The notes beneath the pieces were generated by a model. That model was not told the origin of the DNA. It made no database searches and saw only the letters and a list, made by a program, of their open reading frames with translations. A stretch of DNA of 64,000 bases from NCBI GenBank assembly GCA_030770535.1, contig JASVEC010000051.1:1-64000 (forward strand), in the 5' to 3' direction. Shown in pieces: positions 24,212-36,763 of this stretch (its first letter is position 1; every line of letters starts with the position of its first letter). Made by a program: the position numbers and the translations under genes. The stretch comes from Batkoa obscura (taxonomy: Eukaryota > Entomophthoromycota > Entomophthoromycetes > Entomophthorales > Batkoaceae).

Positions 24212-24400
24212 AACCCTGTGATTAATCTAAATCGAGTAACTGTCCTGAGCAATACGTAGTCTAATGGAAAATCAGAGCGCTATCTCGATCGTGAACCACA
24301 CATATATGTGCTAGCTAACAAAGCCTTGGCTGAAATGTCTTATACAGCCACAGCAGGTGGAATAAAATTTACAGCATTAATAAAGAAAAGTTGTTGGAGG
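24212..24400 (+). pseudogene. Orphan coding-like fragment, possibly myosin-motor-like
   Basis: One frame gives LNPVINLNRVTVLSNT, one stop, then a segment with SERYLDREPHIYVLANKALAEM followed by YTATAGG. Myosin heads, including the motor-like domain of fungal myosin-chitin synthases, have NP near a lever strand, then PPH(I/L)(F/Y)xLAxxAYxxM just before the P-loop. Order and spacing fit, but the P-loop itself is not convincing and nothing else of the gene is nearby. Treated as a broken fragment; identity is tentative. Confidence 0.3.
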
Positions 24401-25257
24401 AGATGCTTTAATGATGGTGACTAAACTTAACATGTTTTTTTGGTAGTTTAAAATAATAAAAATTAATGTCTATTTTTATTTTAATTAGCAGTTTCACTAT
24501 TCCAACGCTTTTTATTAACATCTGCCATCGAAATAAAATCCAAACTCAACCTTTATTTAATATCTTTTTAAAACTCAAAATTTTTATTTAGAAATCAAAA
24601 TTTAAATCCTGGAACATATAATCTTACAATTTAGCCAGAAATCAAAATTTGCTTAAAAAGGAATATCATGGAAAATGCTAACCTGTTACAGAATCTAAAA
24701 AAAAACAAAGCTAAAGTTCATTTTATAAAAGAACAAAATAAAAATATATAAATCATAGCTTTCAAAGAGCTTGGTAGTAAATAATAAAGACTACCAGTCT
24801 TCAATAGAAGTCTCTATATAAACATAAGCCCTTTAATGGATTATAATCAAATATCAATAATACTCAATTCAATAAAACCATGCCATTGCTGTTAAATACT
24901 CATTAAAAGGTTGTACTAGTTTATAAAAAAAATGACAAAGTCAGAGTCTAATATAAGAGCAGTAAAATAACTTCTTTGATTCTTCAATGTCATGGGCGAA
25001 TGAATGTTTTTGACTAATCGGTATAAATTAAAGTGGGAATTTATGCTAATGAAATGAAGATAACTTTAGCAAAGAAGTGAAATATTACTGAAGGTTAGCT
25101 TAAAGAACAAATGGTTAAAGTTAATGTAGCGTAAACTTAAATAATGATAAAAGGTGTTATAAAATAGATTTACTATGTTGCTGTTTTTTTGTTTTTTAAA
25201 GAAAATAATGAAGATCCTTGAAGCTCTTATTTTACAAAAATTAAAATTAAAATATTT

Positions 25258-25355
25258 GGAGGGGAGATTTTGGCTTCAACACTTTCTCCATTTTTAAGCG
25301 CTATTAAGTGGAAAATATGTCGGTAAATTTCTTAAAAAAGAGACACCCTATATAG
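25258..25355 (-). mobile_element. MITE family A copy, diverged
   Basis: Core TTGGCTTCAACACTTTCTCC with AGCGCTATTAAGTGG. Ends AGACACCCTATA; the left end is eroded. Confidence 0.7.
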
Positions 25356-26720
25356 TTATCTAACTTGACTTAGAATGAAGAGTAAGTTAAGGTTATTTCT
25401 ATATGGGTTAATTTAAAAACTCAGTTCAAGTTTTACCAATTTGATTTTCAAAAGTTACAAATTAAGCACTAAGTACTATCAAAATATTTGCTTTCTTGCT
25501 TAGTTTCCAAATAACTCATATTGTAACGTTTTTTTAGCTAGTTTTATTTGATAGTTTTTTAAAAAAATTATGCTAGATATTAAATGGACAAAAAGGTATA
25601 GTTGGAAAATTTTACTAATTTTAACTGAACTTGTAAACTTACTCATATTTATTTTTGTATATTTATATATTATTAAGGAATAGTATTTTCAGTTAGCAAA
25701 CATCCCCTATTATTTTAAACTAATAAAAACCGCATGTTTTCAATTATATGTGATGATAGGGAGAATTATTATTATTAGTTAAGGATTTCCATAGAAGAGA
25801 GTAGTTTAGTATACAACAAATTCAAACCACATTCGACTAAGTAAGCGATATGATTAACAGAATTGACAAACATAGTTGTGGAGGTTATTATAGTATTATG
25901 AAATAGGTGGCTATTAAGTGATATAATATGGGATTTTAACTCTAAAATTTTAATAAAAAACATAATTAAGTTTACTCATTTAATTCGAGTTCTTATAGTA
26001 TAAATTGATACATCATATACATATGACATCAATAACCTCATAAAATTGATAAATATAACGCAAAAATTTCAAAGCTATTTCCAAAATCCTCTTTTATTTT
26101 GGATCAAATTATTAATAATAGTAAACCAATGGATATCATATCTGGCTATTATATCTAGTTTTTATATGTTTGTTTCTTAATATTGTTTCAATCATATTTG
26201 TTGTTTCAAATAAATTGTTAGGTTTTTAATTTTACAAATGATCATGAACACATGGCTATATATTTATAACCAGTTTAATTTAAAGAGAAGGTCCATAGGT
26301 AGAATAATGTTGTTTTAAGACTCCTGAGTAATAATTGATTCATTTGTTTTGGAAATAATTAGACATAAAGTCAATGTATGCACGATGCTCAATATCAATT
26401 TAGCGTAGTATCTTTAATATAAATGCTGAAGCCATCTCTAAAAATACTTCAATCACACTTTTATATTTCTTCAAGTGATTTCTCAAAGTATAGCCTTTCG
26501 TTCATCACAGTATTTTAATCTTTCATTTATTAATTCGATTAAATGCTCTATTAATTGAATTGTTACAAAAAAAAACTTTAAAAAAGATTAATTATCCCTA
26601 ATCGCCTTCATGTCCTTGATATAGTATGTATAACAGGGATTCTAAACTTAACTGCTTCATTATCTTAATTATGCCCTTTTAACCTCCTTCTACTAAAAGG
26701 TTATACCTAACGATTTTAAT

Positions 26721-26825
26721 TATAGAGGGATCTATTTTTTTGTTTAAGAATTTTACTAACAATCTTTCTGCTTAAATAAGTGCTTAAAAAACGTAAAAGT
26801 AATGAAATCAAAACATCTCCATATA
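26721..26825 (+). mobile_element. MITE family A copy, diverged
   Basis: Starts TATAGAGGGATC and ends AACATCTCCATA. The palindromic centre is altered to AAGTGCTTAAAA. Confidence 0.7.
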
Positions 26826-27794
26826 ATGAATTATAATTCTTAAATCTATCTTTGTTAAGGTCCAAATTAAATATAAACTTTATTAATGTTGAACACCCTA
26901 AAACTTAATGTATTATTAAGAACTTTTTAAAAAACATCGAATAGATCAAAGCTTATGTCTAAGTTGAACTTCGTTCCAGTTTCATAGCTCTCCATTGTTT
27001 GTATTACTCAATAGGTTGGGTGGATCTAGTTGTAATATTAAATTAAAAACTCAAACATTTAATAAATTTGAAAATACCTTTAGCAAAGTCATTTATAAAA
27101 AACCTAATTTATTGTGCATTGATGACTCATACTGGTAATGAATAATATAAAAAATTCAAAACTATCTTAATATCATAATAGTTGATTTCATCAATTATTT
27201 TAAACTTCCGATAATTGATTAATTTATTAGCTTCAATTTCTGCAAATAAGATTTACCAACAAGAAAGTTTTAAAGCGAACTCAAGCAGGATTACTATGAA
27301 ATTTGGTTATTCTATATTAAAGAATTTATGTACCATTCAGCTTTTTAAAATCTAAGCTTGGGGATTTGGGGGCTAAGTTAAAGGAATCAAATGATACCTT
27401 TATTTATCTAAATTAAGCTTCATATTCAATAAGTTTTACATCGGACTCTAAAAACCGTTTTAATTGTGAAAACTATACAGTACTACATAAAAGAGAACAA
27501 ACAGTTGAAAGTTATTATGTGGTAATAATAAAGGAAGAAAGAATAAGCCACCAAAGGGGGAACTCCTTAAGAATATGAGTAATAATATGGTTTTAAATTT
27601 AATTTAGATTTTCCACCATACAAATGTAAACTAAATAAAAATAGAAATGCTTAAGGATAAAAAGGAAGTAACATAACTGGTTAGTTTACGAGCCATGTTT
27701 TAAATGGTATTTAAAACATGATTTGAACACTATATTAGAAAATAAAAATAACTTTGTTATTCCATTTTATTCTATTTTTACATTTTGTATTTAG

Positions 27795-28451
27795 ATGATT
27801 AACAGCAGTAGTAGTAATAGCTACCACACTAACAGCTCACGTCTTAGTTTTGGTAGCAAAGAAAATGAAGACGAGAATAGGAAGATGATCGCATCTGCTA
27901 TTGCAATGGCAGGGTTAGGAGAACTAGAACGCAAATCTCAGCTCATGGAAGTCTTCCGTCAATTAGGTGGCGAGGATGGGATTAGAAATTTGGTAAAAAG
28001 AGTATATCAATACAATGTAACAGATTTACGGATCGCTCATTTTTTTGATATTGCTATGGTGGAACGGTTTGAAAGAATGTTCGTTAGCTTCTTAGTTGGC
28101 TTACTTGGTGGTAAACCTTATAACCGTGAGCAAATGATTACTTCTCATAAAAGATTTGGTGGCCTTAAAGATAAGCATTTTGACGCTTTCATCCATAACT
28201 TCACTATTGCTATGATGCATGAGCAAGTAAATCATTCCGCTATAAATATAATGGTTGGGCTTATGGAAACTACAAGAGAAGACGTAACTGGTAGAACTAA
28301 ATTAGAAGAGCTTCCTTCCCCTCATGTAGTCATACAGGGAGGGGATGCAACTAAATGTCCCTTCTGTTGTACTAAATTAGATAAAAGTAGCAAGTGGAAA
28401 AAAAGTAGAAGCTTTTCTAAAAAAGCAAGCGGGGAATGCAGTCTAATGTAA
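27795..28451 (+). CDS. Truncated (2-on-2) haemoglobin with CxxC-type Cys cluster and C-terminal CaaX box
   Basis: Single exon, 218 residues. Residues ~52-165 match a group I-like truncated haemoglobin: FRQLGGEDGIRNLVKRVY, HFF at 82-84, GLLGGKPYNR and MITSHKRFGGLKDKHFDAF. His 118 sits at the proximal haem-ligand position and Tyr 71 is a candidate B10 residue. Unlike ordinary truncated globins it has a Ser-rich N-terminal extension of ~50 residues and a C-terminal extension of ~50. That tail holds KCPFCC (188, 191, 192), a basic run (KWKKSRSFSKK) and the final four residues CSLM. Cys-Ser-Leu-Met with a polybasic stretch before it fits a CaaX farnesylation signal, which would anchor the globin to membranes. 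Known family roles are O2/NO binding or sensing; membrane anchoring here is inferred. Confidence 0.85.
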   Translation: MINSSSSNSYHTNSSRLSFGSKENEDENRKMIASAIAMAGLGELERKSQLMEVFRQLGGEDGIRNLVKRVYQYNVTDLRIAHFFDIAMVERFERMFVSFLVGLLGGKPYNREQMITSHKRFGGLKDKHFDAFIHNFTIAMMHEQVNHSAINIMVGLMETTREDVTGRTKLEELPSPHVVIQGGDATKCPFCCTKLDKSSKWKKSRSFSKKASGECSLM

Positions 28452-29270
28452 TATATATCGCCTTCTTATTTATCATATTTAAAGCACAGTATCTTTATTA
28501 AAGCTTTTTCATTTACGTTTATCTTTCATAGCTACCTTTTTCTTATATACACAATGTTTATATTTGTACATTATTTTATTATACTTTTAAATAGCCTTTT
28601 AATATTTTATTTAAGCGACTTATTTTAATACCAGTACAATTTAAGGTACGATAATTTTTAGTTTATGATTTAATTGACCCATTGTTATGAAATAAATTTA
28701 ATATATAAATTACTGTTGTAAATCGCTTTTACCATAAAAATTAATATTATATACCATCCCATTTATTCTTGAATTGATTTAGTCGTGCGATCCAACTAAA
28801 CTTGTTATAATAGTAGAGCTATTTTAATATGAAAATGTTGTTTTTTGAATTTTTGTTATAAAATTATAAAGTTGTAATATTTATTTATAAACTTTTGTTT
28901 TTTATCTATAATAATCTATAAATAAAATAACGCAACTTATTATTTAAAATACGGCAAAAAGGATTTTAAAGATTTTAATAACATTATCTATTTTTTAATT
29001 TACCTTCAATTTTTATTCTAATAAAAACTAGATGCGCAGTTCATCCAATACTCTTAAAATATTTCTAAAAGAACAAATAAGCGCAACTTAAAGATTATTT
29101 TGGTCAAATAAAATTTAACCGTAAAGATAATCCCCAAAATTTATAATTTTGGTTTTACCTACTGCTAAAAGAACCGAAAGCCTAGAATTTATTTTTAAAT
29201 TTTATTTCAAAGTAGCAACTTTTAGGGTCAAATCCAAGTTTTTATAACAGTATAAATTTTAATATTTAAA

Positions 29271-29374
29271 ATACAAGGGTGTTTTCTTTATTTTATCACT
29301 TTTTCTATTTTTAAGCGCTATTTGCATAGAAAGCTATTAGTAAAATTCTTAAACAAAAAATGGACCTTTATATA
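29271..29374 (-). mobile_element. MITE family A copy, diverged
   Basis: Starts TACAAGGGTGTTTTC and ends TGGACCTTTATA. The core TTTTTAAGCGCTATTTGCAT is recognisable. Confidence 0.7.
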
Positions 29375-29907
29375 ATGATTGTATGATTATACAGAGTCAA
29401 AAACTAATCTTTATCCGATTTGAATATTTTAACTTAATTTGAAGTTCATTTATTTATATATGCAATGTAATAGCAAACAGCTTTTTATACTATGTTAAGC
29501 TTAATCAATGTGTTAGCTTTGATTAAAAACAATTTTTATTATTACTTAATGTCTAATACCTTAATTGTTTATATAGAAAGCTAGAGCAATTTGAAAAGAA
29601 GTTTCATTAAATGTTATATTAATAACTATGATTAAAAAGCTTATATAAGAGATAAATATATAAAAATAAGTTCTTAAGGTAAAAATACTTGAAGTTTTAA
29701 ATTTCATTATAACACGTAAATTAGCAGAGTTTCTACCTAATTTAATAGAAACTTCCATATTAGCAAGGCTTTTACTAATATAACTTATACAGTAATATTA
29801 ATCAAAGTTGTAATATTTAAACAAATACCTATTTTCATGAAGTCTTATTAAAAAATATTTACTATTGACTGTTTTAACTAATTTCACAAATTTATTATTA
29901 AATAAAT

Positions 29908-29951
29908 AAATTGTCAGTAAAATCCTTAAACACAAAAATACATTCCCATAT
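29908..29951 (-). mobile_element. MITE family A, right-end fragment only
   Basis: AATTGTCAGTAAAATCCTTAAA followed by a CATTCCCATA end. The left half is not recognisable. Confidence 0.6.
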
Positions 29952-30186
29952 TGTAAAATATCGCTTTATTAGCTCTATGATTATTTATAACATAACAATC
30001 ACTTAAGTTGTTGCATTCTCGGGTTCAGGCACAATCAATCCCAAACTTTATTTTAATTTGCTATGATAATTTTTGCCATGTGGTTCCGAGAGACCTTATC
30101 CTCCTGTATTAACATTCATACTTGTTGGAGTATAAAAGAGATTTTAGAGCATAATAACTCGAGGCTTTTTAATTGAGTTGTTCCTT

Positions 30187-30292
30187 GATACGGGGGTGTT
30201 TTTTTGGGTTTAAGAATTTTACTAACAATCTTTCCACTCGAATAGCGCTTAAAAAATGGAAAAATAATGAAATTAAAAAAAACATCACCATA
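30187..30292 (+). mobile_element. MITE family A copy (pair member)
   Basis: Starts ATACGGGGGTG and ends ACATCACCATAT. The next copy, in opposite orientation, begins within its last bases. Confidence 0.85.
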
Positions 30293-30396
30293 TGAGAGCA
30301 TCTTTTTTGACTTCATTATTTTTTCCATTTTTTAAGCGCTATTTAAGTGGAAAATTTGTTAGCAAAACTCTTAAACACAAAAATATATCACCATAT
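30291..30396 (-). mobile_element. MITE family A copy (pair member)
   Basis: Starts ATGAGAGCATC and ends TATCACCATAT. Abuts the previous copy on one side and the transposase-like relic on the other. Confidence 0.85.
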
Positions 30397-30401
30397 TATA
30401 C

Positions 30402-30608
30402 TTTTAATAAAACCACTAAATCTTTCTGATAGTATTTTACATAGGTTTTACAGTAGTGTTGTCTATTCTATTTGTCTTACATAGTTCATAGCCTACGACA
30501 TGCTATTTTTCATAATTCAGGTCTATCTTAGTTACATAAATTAAGACCTTTTGACTCAAACCATTGAGTACCAGATTTCATAGAGTATCAAAAAACTATG
30601 AGATTTTT
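30402..30608 (-). pseudogene. Second copy of the transposase-like relic
   Basis: The reverse complement aligns with the insert of the split element at 4496-4700. Shared blocks are GAAATCTGGTACTCA, GGTCTTA.TTTATGT.ACTAAG, AAGACAAAT..AATAGACAA, and ATGTAAAATACTAT followed by TTTAGTGG.TTTATTAA. About 37 bp present in the first copy is missing here, between two short GTCA/AAAGG matches. Homology starts at the same base (GAAATC) where the first copy's insert starts. The reading frame is broken. Confidence 0.6.
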
Positions 30609-31294
30609 TATACTTGTATTTAAGGCTTTGGTTGAAATCAAAAATAAACAGTAGTTCTTTACAATTTTTTAAGGAAAAAGTATATCAGATAGTTTTAAAA
30701 AATAAACAAATTTAATAGCACTGTTAGTATGTTTTATAGCTTTAATTCAATTCTAACATTCACTATATAAAATTATAAAGATGAATTTAGTAATATCACG
30801 CTATTTGGTTGTTATATTTATAATTATAAATGAAAAATTTATGTAGGGATCTTATAGAAGTAGATTGAAGTTTAAAGATGTATAAGATTGTAATTTTATT
30901 TTACTATTTTGTCCGTTTTTTAAAGAGCATAAAAATTTAAATTTTTTTTATTTAAACTTAACAAACATGTTTTTGTATCTTAATTCAAAGCTATTCAAAC
31001 AAAGCAGTACATTTTTAAAACTGATATTAAAATACACTTACTTAAACTATAAATTGCAATTAACTTATATAATATTTTGTTAATCACAAACAACTAAATG
31101 CCTTCAGGCTTTCGACAACCAAAGCTATGTAGCCTTTAAAAATAAGATATTAGGCTTTATAATTAGCAAACATTTATTATTGAAAAGAACATAGAATGGA
31201 TACTTAAAATAAAACATAATCAAATTATTTACAATTTAAATTTGACCATAAATGATCCCAAATCATATTATCTAGCATGTAATTTAAGCCTAAT

Positions 31295-33025
31295 TTATCT
31301 GTGAAAGATATCCTTTTCTAAGGCAATCAACGATTGCACAGTTCCAGTGATCACCACAAAGATCCCAGTAATAAAAATAGCGGAGCAAATAAATTTCATA
31401 TATAAAGAGCAGCTTCTCCAGCCATAAAGTTTAACATAAAATAATGGAGGAAATATCTAAAAATCAAATTAATATATAAACAAGTCATAAAATTTAAAAT
31501 ATACAAAAACAATTATTCCATTTGAAAGAGCACCAAGCAAAGCCATAACATGGTCAAAATAAGGTAATAAAATCGCAAACGAACAGGTGAAGATTGATAT
31601 CAGCATACGAAAAGCAACCCTATAAACTGCTTGCCTACCTGGAGAAACATTGCTTGATGTTAAGCCTAATGAATGCTCAGCCTAATTAAGTTAGATTAAG
31701 AGATGACATAACATAAATATAATTTACTTCAATCGAAAAACTAGTAAGATTGATAGGAATAGCTAACAAAACATGCGCAGTTAACATAATGATGGCTACT
31801 GTAACAGCTAAGCCAGGTTGTAAGTTGTTAAATATAGGAGAAACGGTATTGTTGCCATAGGCTAAATAGCCAATGAAAGCCACTGAACTGTAAAGAAAAC
31901 ACACAAATAAAAGTGCCCACTTTAAAACGTTGTTGAATGATTTTGGATTTTGCATGGAATGCTCAACATGTGAAAATACAGAGTTACCTCCAAAACTAAA
32001 TGAAATTGAAGCTAATGATAATGGTAAATACTTTAAAGAAATCCATGAATATGTTGGATAATTGGCTGCATTCCCATAGGCTTCTATTATTGTGTTTCCA
32101 GAATTTTCTAAATGATTATAATCTACATAAGCTACATTTAATACTACTACTACCATTACAATCGTGGTAATGACACCAAATACACTAAAAATGAATGAAT
32201 GCTATAAGATCTTAAATATTGGCTTACCTCAACATAGCCGCCTCCTTCAAAGTTTTAATACTAACAAATGGAACACAGCTTAGAATGGTACATATGATGA
32301 TCCTGAATCATTATAAATTATTTGACAATTTAAAATAGAGTTTTCAATCAGTTTACCATTCATGTTTAGTTAGCCCAGTCCATTTATCCACTAGCTCCAA
32401 ATTATTAGACGCAAGTATAAGATATAGTCCACAAGCACCAACTGTTAATGAAGAAAAACAAATTTCCACCAATCTTTTACCATTTTTACCATACGCCGCT
32501 TCCCCAATTTCAATAATTCCATTTAATCGATTTAATCTAAATAGATCGTAAATAAAACCTAATTAAATAATCTTGCTATCTATTACCCATCATAATAGAG
32601 ACAGGCTACTGTAAGCTTGCCACCTTGATAAGCCAAAAATCCAGATATGAAGATCCAAAGCAGAGCAAACCAGCCACCTGTTTTTAAAGCGTAAGGAAGT
32701 TGTAATATACCGGTACCTGCCATCACACATACAATATGGAAAAATGCGACCAAGGAACTGGATTTGGTATATAGATCCATTTCATTGCTGACAGCTCCAT
32801 TATTTACTAATATAAAGTTAACTTTGGTTGGGCCTTCGTTTTTAATAGTTTATACTTACTTGATCCATAGCCTATTGTTTCTCTATCTACGATATGGTAA
32901 GTGGATAGTAATTCTTCTACTTCTTCATCTGTAATGATACATGAATTAAGGCTAGTCATTGTGAGCCTTGGTGGTGGATTGGATCTTGGTATTGGTTCAT
33001 TGGATCTTGTTGTTGTTCCTGTCAT
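31295..33025 (-). CDS. Amino-acid/auxin permease family transporter (AVT-like, seven exons)
   Basis: Exons, 5' to 3': 32860-33025, 32587-32806, 32357-32536, 32228-32302, 31728-32184, 31505-31681 and 31295-31456. They sum to 1437 nt (478 residues) with all phases matching. The N-terminal ~65 residues are hydrophilic. About eleven hydrophobic segments follow, starting with VAFFHIVCVMAGTGILQLPYALKTGGW, where (G)TGILxLPYAxKxGGW is the TM1 signature of the AAAP superfamily. FSFGGNSVFSHVEHSMQNPKSF in the middle resembles the conserved FAF.GH.V(F)P.I...M..P.KF region. Fungal members (AVT1-AVT7) move neutral or acidic amino acids across the vacuolar membrane by proton exchange. The substrate and membrane are inferred. 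The third exon must start at 32536 rather than at the nearer AG, which would shift the frame. Confidence 0.85.
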
Positions 33026-33739
33026 AGTAGTTTATTTACAAGTATTGTTACTGTTATTTATTATATATTTTAAAAGTGATTGAGTTAAAGCGTACTTAAA
33101 ATTTTCATTTTGTTTTATTTTAGCCGTTAATTTATGATCATGTGCTTTAACTAGCCTCTCTGTTTTGATAGGTTAATAAGGTTTGTCCTTTCATTTTCAC
33201 TAGTCAACCATTAATATGTGGGAGCTTTTCTAATTATTAGACTTTTACTCTAGTGCCTCAATTTGAGTTTAAATTATAATTACATAAGGAAGATAATGAT
33301 TATATAAAAAGAATTATATTATAATGTCTTAACCTTTTGTTCATCTTAAACGACTTAAAATTCAAATAAATCTTAATTAACTTTTAACTTGATTTGAAAC
33401 TGTAAATTGTTCATTCTTATTTGTGAAAAGATAGCTATGAATTATTAGAATAACAGTTCCACAGCTAAACAACAACAGTAAAGGCTTTAAAGTTAAAGAA
33501 TAATGAAGATCTAATATGATTATTTTAATTAAAAATTTAAAGGCTAAAATACAGTTTATTTGGCTAAAAGAGAATCTATGGAAAGGCAGAGGGAAAAGTC
33601 AAAAAATAACGACAATAAAAAGGATGATAGCTCTCTAACCACTTAATTCTTAATTTCGTCCAATTTAATATTGTAACGGTTTCTAGTTGATTACAAATAT
33701 CAGGAATTATATAGTTAACAGAAATTATAAGTAATACTG

Positions 33740-35230
33740 AAGTAGAAAGTTGATGGTTGAATACTATATCAGCATCTTATAAATATTTAATAATTCACTT
33801 TGACTACTTCAAAGTTCGGAAACAGAGACAAAAAACATAACTTTCAACTGTATCAAAAACAACATCAATTATAATCTGCTTTGTATATCTATAGTTGTAT
33901 AAACTCAATCTTTTTATCGATATGAGGTTTGTTTGCTTTTGGAACATCAGAATGAAGACTTTGGATATTCGGAAGCTCATAAACTGATTTTGATAATGTG
34001 ATAACATTTTTCTGACATATGGGGATATTTTTTTTGGCTTCATTACTTTTCCATCTTTTAAGCACTAATTGAGTGGAAAAATTGTTAGTAAAATTCTTAA
34101 ATACAAAAATACATCCCCATATACTCCTTTTAATGTTGATATTAAAAAAAAACTGTAATCAGGTAAATTAGATGGATCAAAGCACCTTAAAGTAGAGAGA
34201 CACTACCGTTTTGAATAACCTTTCCATTTTCTTTCTTTTTCTCCAAAAAAGCTCCCATAAGGTCAATAAAATATACACTTTTGAGTAATTTTAAATCTTT
34301 AAAACATTAAACATCAAAGCTTCAACCAAATTTCCCTCAAACCAACAATTTTAACTCTATATTAAAATTTAATATTGGATTATATATAGTACATGAAAAA
34401 ATAATTGCTTGAAACTTAAAATGCAACAATTTTAGCTTATTGAATTTTAATTTTATAGCATCTATCCCATCAAGATGTAAATAAGAATGGGAATGTATCT
34501 TTAATAATTCCAAGTTATTGAGACTCAAAGATCTAATAGTTTCATTAACACTATCATCTTTTGCATTGATGTTCACTATTTCAATTTGTGTTATATAGCT
34601 ATTAAATTATGTTATTCTATAAGGGGTAATGTTTGTTGATACACACAAAGCTTTTATTAATGGTAATCTAATACCGATAAAAAGGTCATCACTATTATAA
34701 GCGCTACCATAATTAGTATACAAAGCATATTTCATAAAGTTACATTAGGGCAAGAATTCGCTAGCCTAATATTCATCTTATTTAAACGTAATTGTTTGAT
34801 TATATCCCTATTTTCTTGTATATAAATCTTCCGGCGTTCATTATATTTAGTACAAGGATAATGTTAATGAATAAAATTACGTCCAATAACCCCATTTATA
34901 ACCTTAAATAAATATTTGTTTAAAAAGTGCAACTCAAGCAATCCTTCTATCTTCACTGGTTCAAATATTTCTTCTAATAAAATGACAAGTAAATAATCAA
35001 ATTGGATTGGTATTATAAATAAAGTTAATGAAGTTAATAAAAAAAGAAACATTTTATGTAAGTTACTTTATTGAAATAACTATAAAATTTAGTCGTTTAA
35101 CAGTCAGATTAAATATTGTAAATTCAGAAGTTGTCAGGAATTGGGATCAAAGTGAGGTTGAAAGCTACCCAAATTGTAAGATTTTTGTAGAAACACATTT
35201 CATTATTTGAGAAATGTTTTGAAGATGTTT
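33740..35230 (-). pseudogene. Broken F-box/LRR-like coding region (tentative)
   Basis: Several minus-strand frames give Leu/Asn/Ile-rich repeats. Examples are SLNNLELLKIHSHSYLHLDG and KLKFNKLKLLHF (34337-34576), LLELHFLNKYLFKVINGVIG (34864-35052), and in 33880-34010 a frame reading YELPNIQSLHS. This resembles the leucine-rich part of the F-box-like gene at the right window end. Many stops and shifts separate the pieces, and a family A element sits inside at 34017-34122. I see no start or F-box motif, so both identity and limits are weak. Confidence 0.35.
34017..34122 (-). mobile_element. MITE family A copy
   Basis: Starts ATATGGGGATATTTTTTTTGG and ends ACATCCCCATAT. Full length and close to consensus. 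Confidence 0.88.
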
Positions 35231-36198
35231 TCAAATTTCGGTAGTTTTTACATCCGTTAGCTAACTCAAAATAAAAAAGATGTAGTTAAATATAAAACCA
35301 AAAAGTACATTTCATCTCATTTTTGTATTTTATATTTTATAACTATTAAATTTTACTTAGTCTGTTCATATTGATCGCCATGTCTTTCCCACGATTTTGG
35401 CTAATAAACATGATAACTAACGTGAAACAGCGAGTATTCTTTTCTTTCGTGACATAGCTATTGCTAAATAGATAAGCCAAAAAATTACTGCTTGATTTTT
35501 TTTATAAAGTTCATTCAAAACAATTCAACTACAACAAACAATTAATCGCATAGATTTATTGCAATTAAAGACACAAACATTTTAATAAGAGCATTTGTTA
35601 TTTTATTCTGAGCGTTTCGCTTTTTTATCTTAATAATTCGATTTATTTAATGTTTTTAGAGATCAGAACTAATTTTTTGAAACTTTACGTGATACTTACT
35701 ATTATTTCATTTAAATATTATATTTAAAGAAACTTGCTTTACGGCTCTTGAAAATAAAATTTCATCAGCATTAAAGCTGGATGGAAAAAACAAAAAAAAC
35801 AAATTTTAAAAAAGAAAGCTTAGACAAAGGAATGTATCTTAAATATAAAATGAGTAGATTTCTGATCCTTAAAATACTAATTAGTCATTTACTGTATAAG
35901 AGCTATAAGAGCTATAGTAGCGAAGGTTCGGAAAATGTTCGCCAACCTATTTGATTAATGATAAATGGAATAGAGTTTAAGCTAAAATCTAAATAACTAG
36001 GCATCAAGATGCATGAATTTAAATGTTTTTAGGGTTATACAGGCTTTTCATTTTTCTATTTTTATAAATATAGATTTGATTTACTTAACGTTTGTTTTTC
36101 TTATCATACTTTATGATTATCAAATAATATGGCGTTTTACGTTATTGTTTCCGGTAGACTTATAATATACGTTATAGGGAATAATGCTATATAAAATA

Positions 36199-36304
36199 AT
36201 ATGGGGATGTATTTTTGTGTTTAAGAACTTTACTAATAATTTTTCCACTCAAATAGCGCTTAAAAAATGGAAAAAATAATGAAATCAAAAAAACACTCCC
36301 ATAT
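36199..36304 (+). mobile_element. MITE family A copy
   Basis: Starts ATATGGGGATG and ends CACTCCCATAT. Full length. Confidence 0.88.
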
Positions 36305-36657
36305 AGTACAATAACATACATGCTCTAAACTTAAATAAACCAAAATAAAATTGAATGATTAAAAAGACATAATAGCTTTATTAGGTGATTTAGTTTCCAA
36401 AATAACAAATAGGTTTATCAATGTAGGACAAAAGTAAACGGAATAGGGATCAAAAAGAGTTTGATGAATATAATGAGCATTATATAGCTGAATTTTAAAC
36501 GGTAAATAAATATAATATACATCATACAAACAACTATTAACCAAATAAAATTTCTAAATCAACCGTATATATATTAATGTCAGCTAACCAGTCATTATAA
36601 AAAAAGGAAGACACAAATTAATTAGCAAAAAATAAACAATTAAGTGCAGATAATAAC

Positions 36658-36763
36658 ATATGGGGGTGTTTTTTTGGTTTGATCACTTTTTCCATCTTTT
36701 AAGTGCTATTCAAGCAAAATAATTGTTAAAAAAATTGTTAAATACAAAAATAGATTTCCATAT
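36658..36763 (-). mobile_element. MITE family A copy (pair member)
   Basis: Starts ATATGGGGGTG and ends TAGATTTCCATAT. Its final ATAT is shared with the start of the next copy, in the same orientation. Confidence 0.85.

Larger units (their letters stand above)
21148..27794. other. 6.6-kb gene desert with scattered element copies
   Basis: AT-rich, with four family A copies and one protein-like fragment (24212-24400), listed separately. ORFs at 21834-22019 and 25775-25963 are low complexity and unsupported. No tRNA, rRNA or other RNA gene was recognised. Confidence 0.6.
28452..31294. other. Gene-poor interval between the haemoglobin and permease genes
   Basis: Contains four family A copies or pieces and one transposase-like relic, listed separately. 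A 65-codon ORF at 29561-29758 (minus) is low complexity and not believed. Confidence 0.6.

Noticed and set aside
32537-32558. Nearer 3' splice site for the permease third exon, implying a frameshift
   Set aside because: Using the AG at 32537-32538 (exon from 32536) keeps a canonical intron and the frame, so no lesion is needed.
33804-34043. 79-codon minus-strand ORF
   Set aside because: Starts inside a family A element. A different frame of the same stretch looks more protein-like (LRR relic), so this ORF is probably chance.
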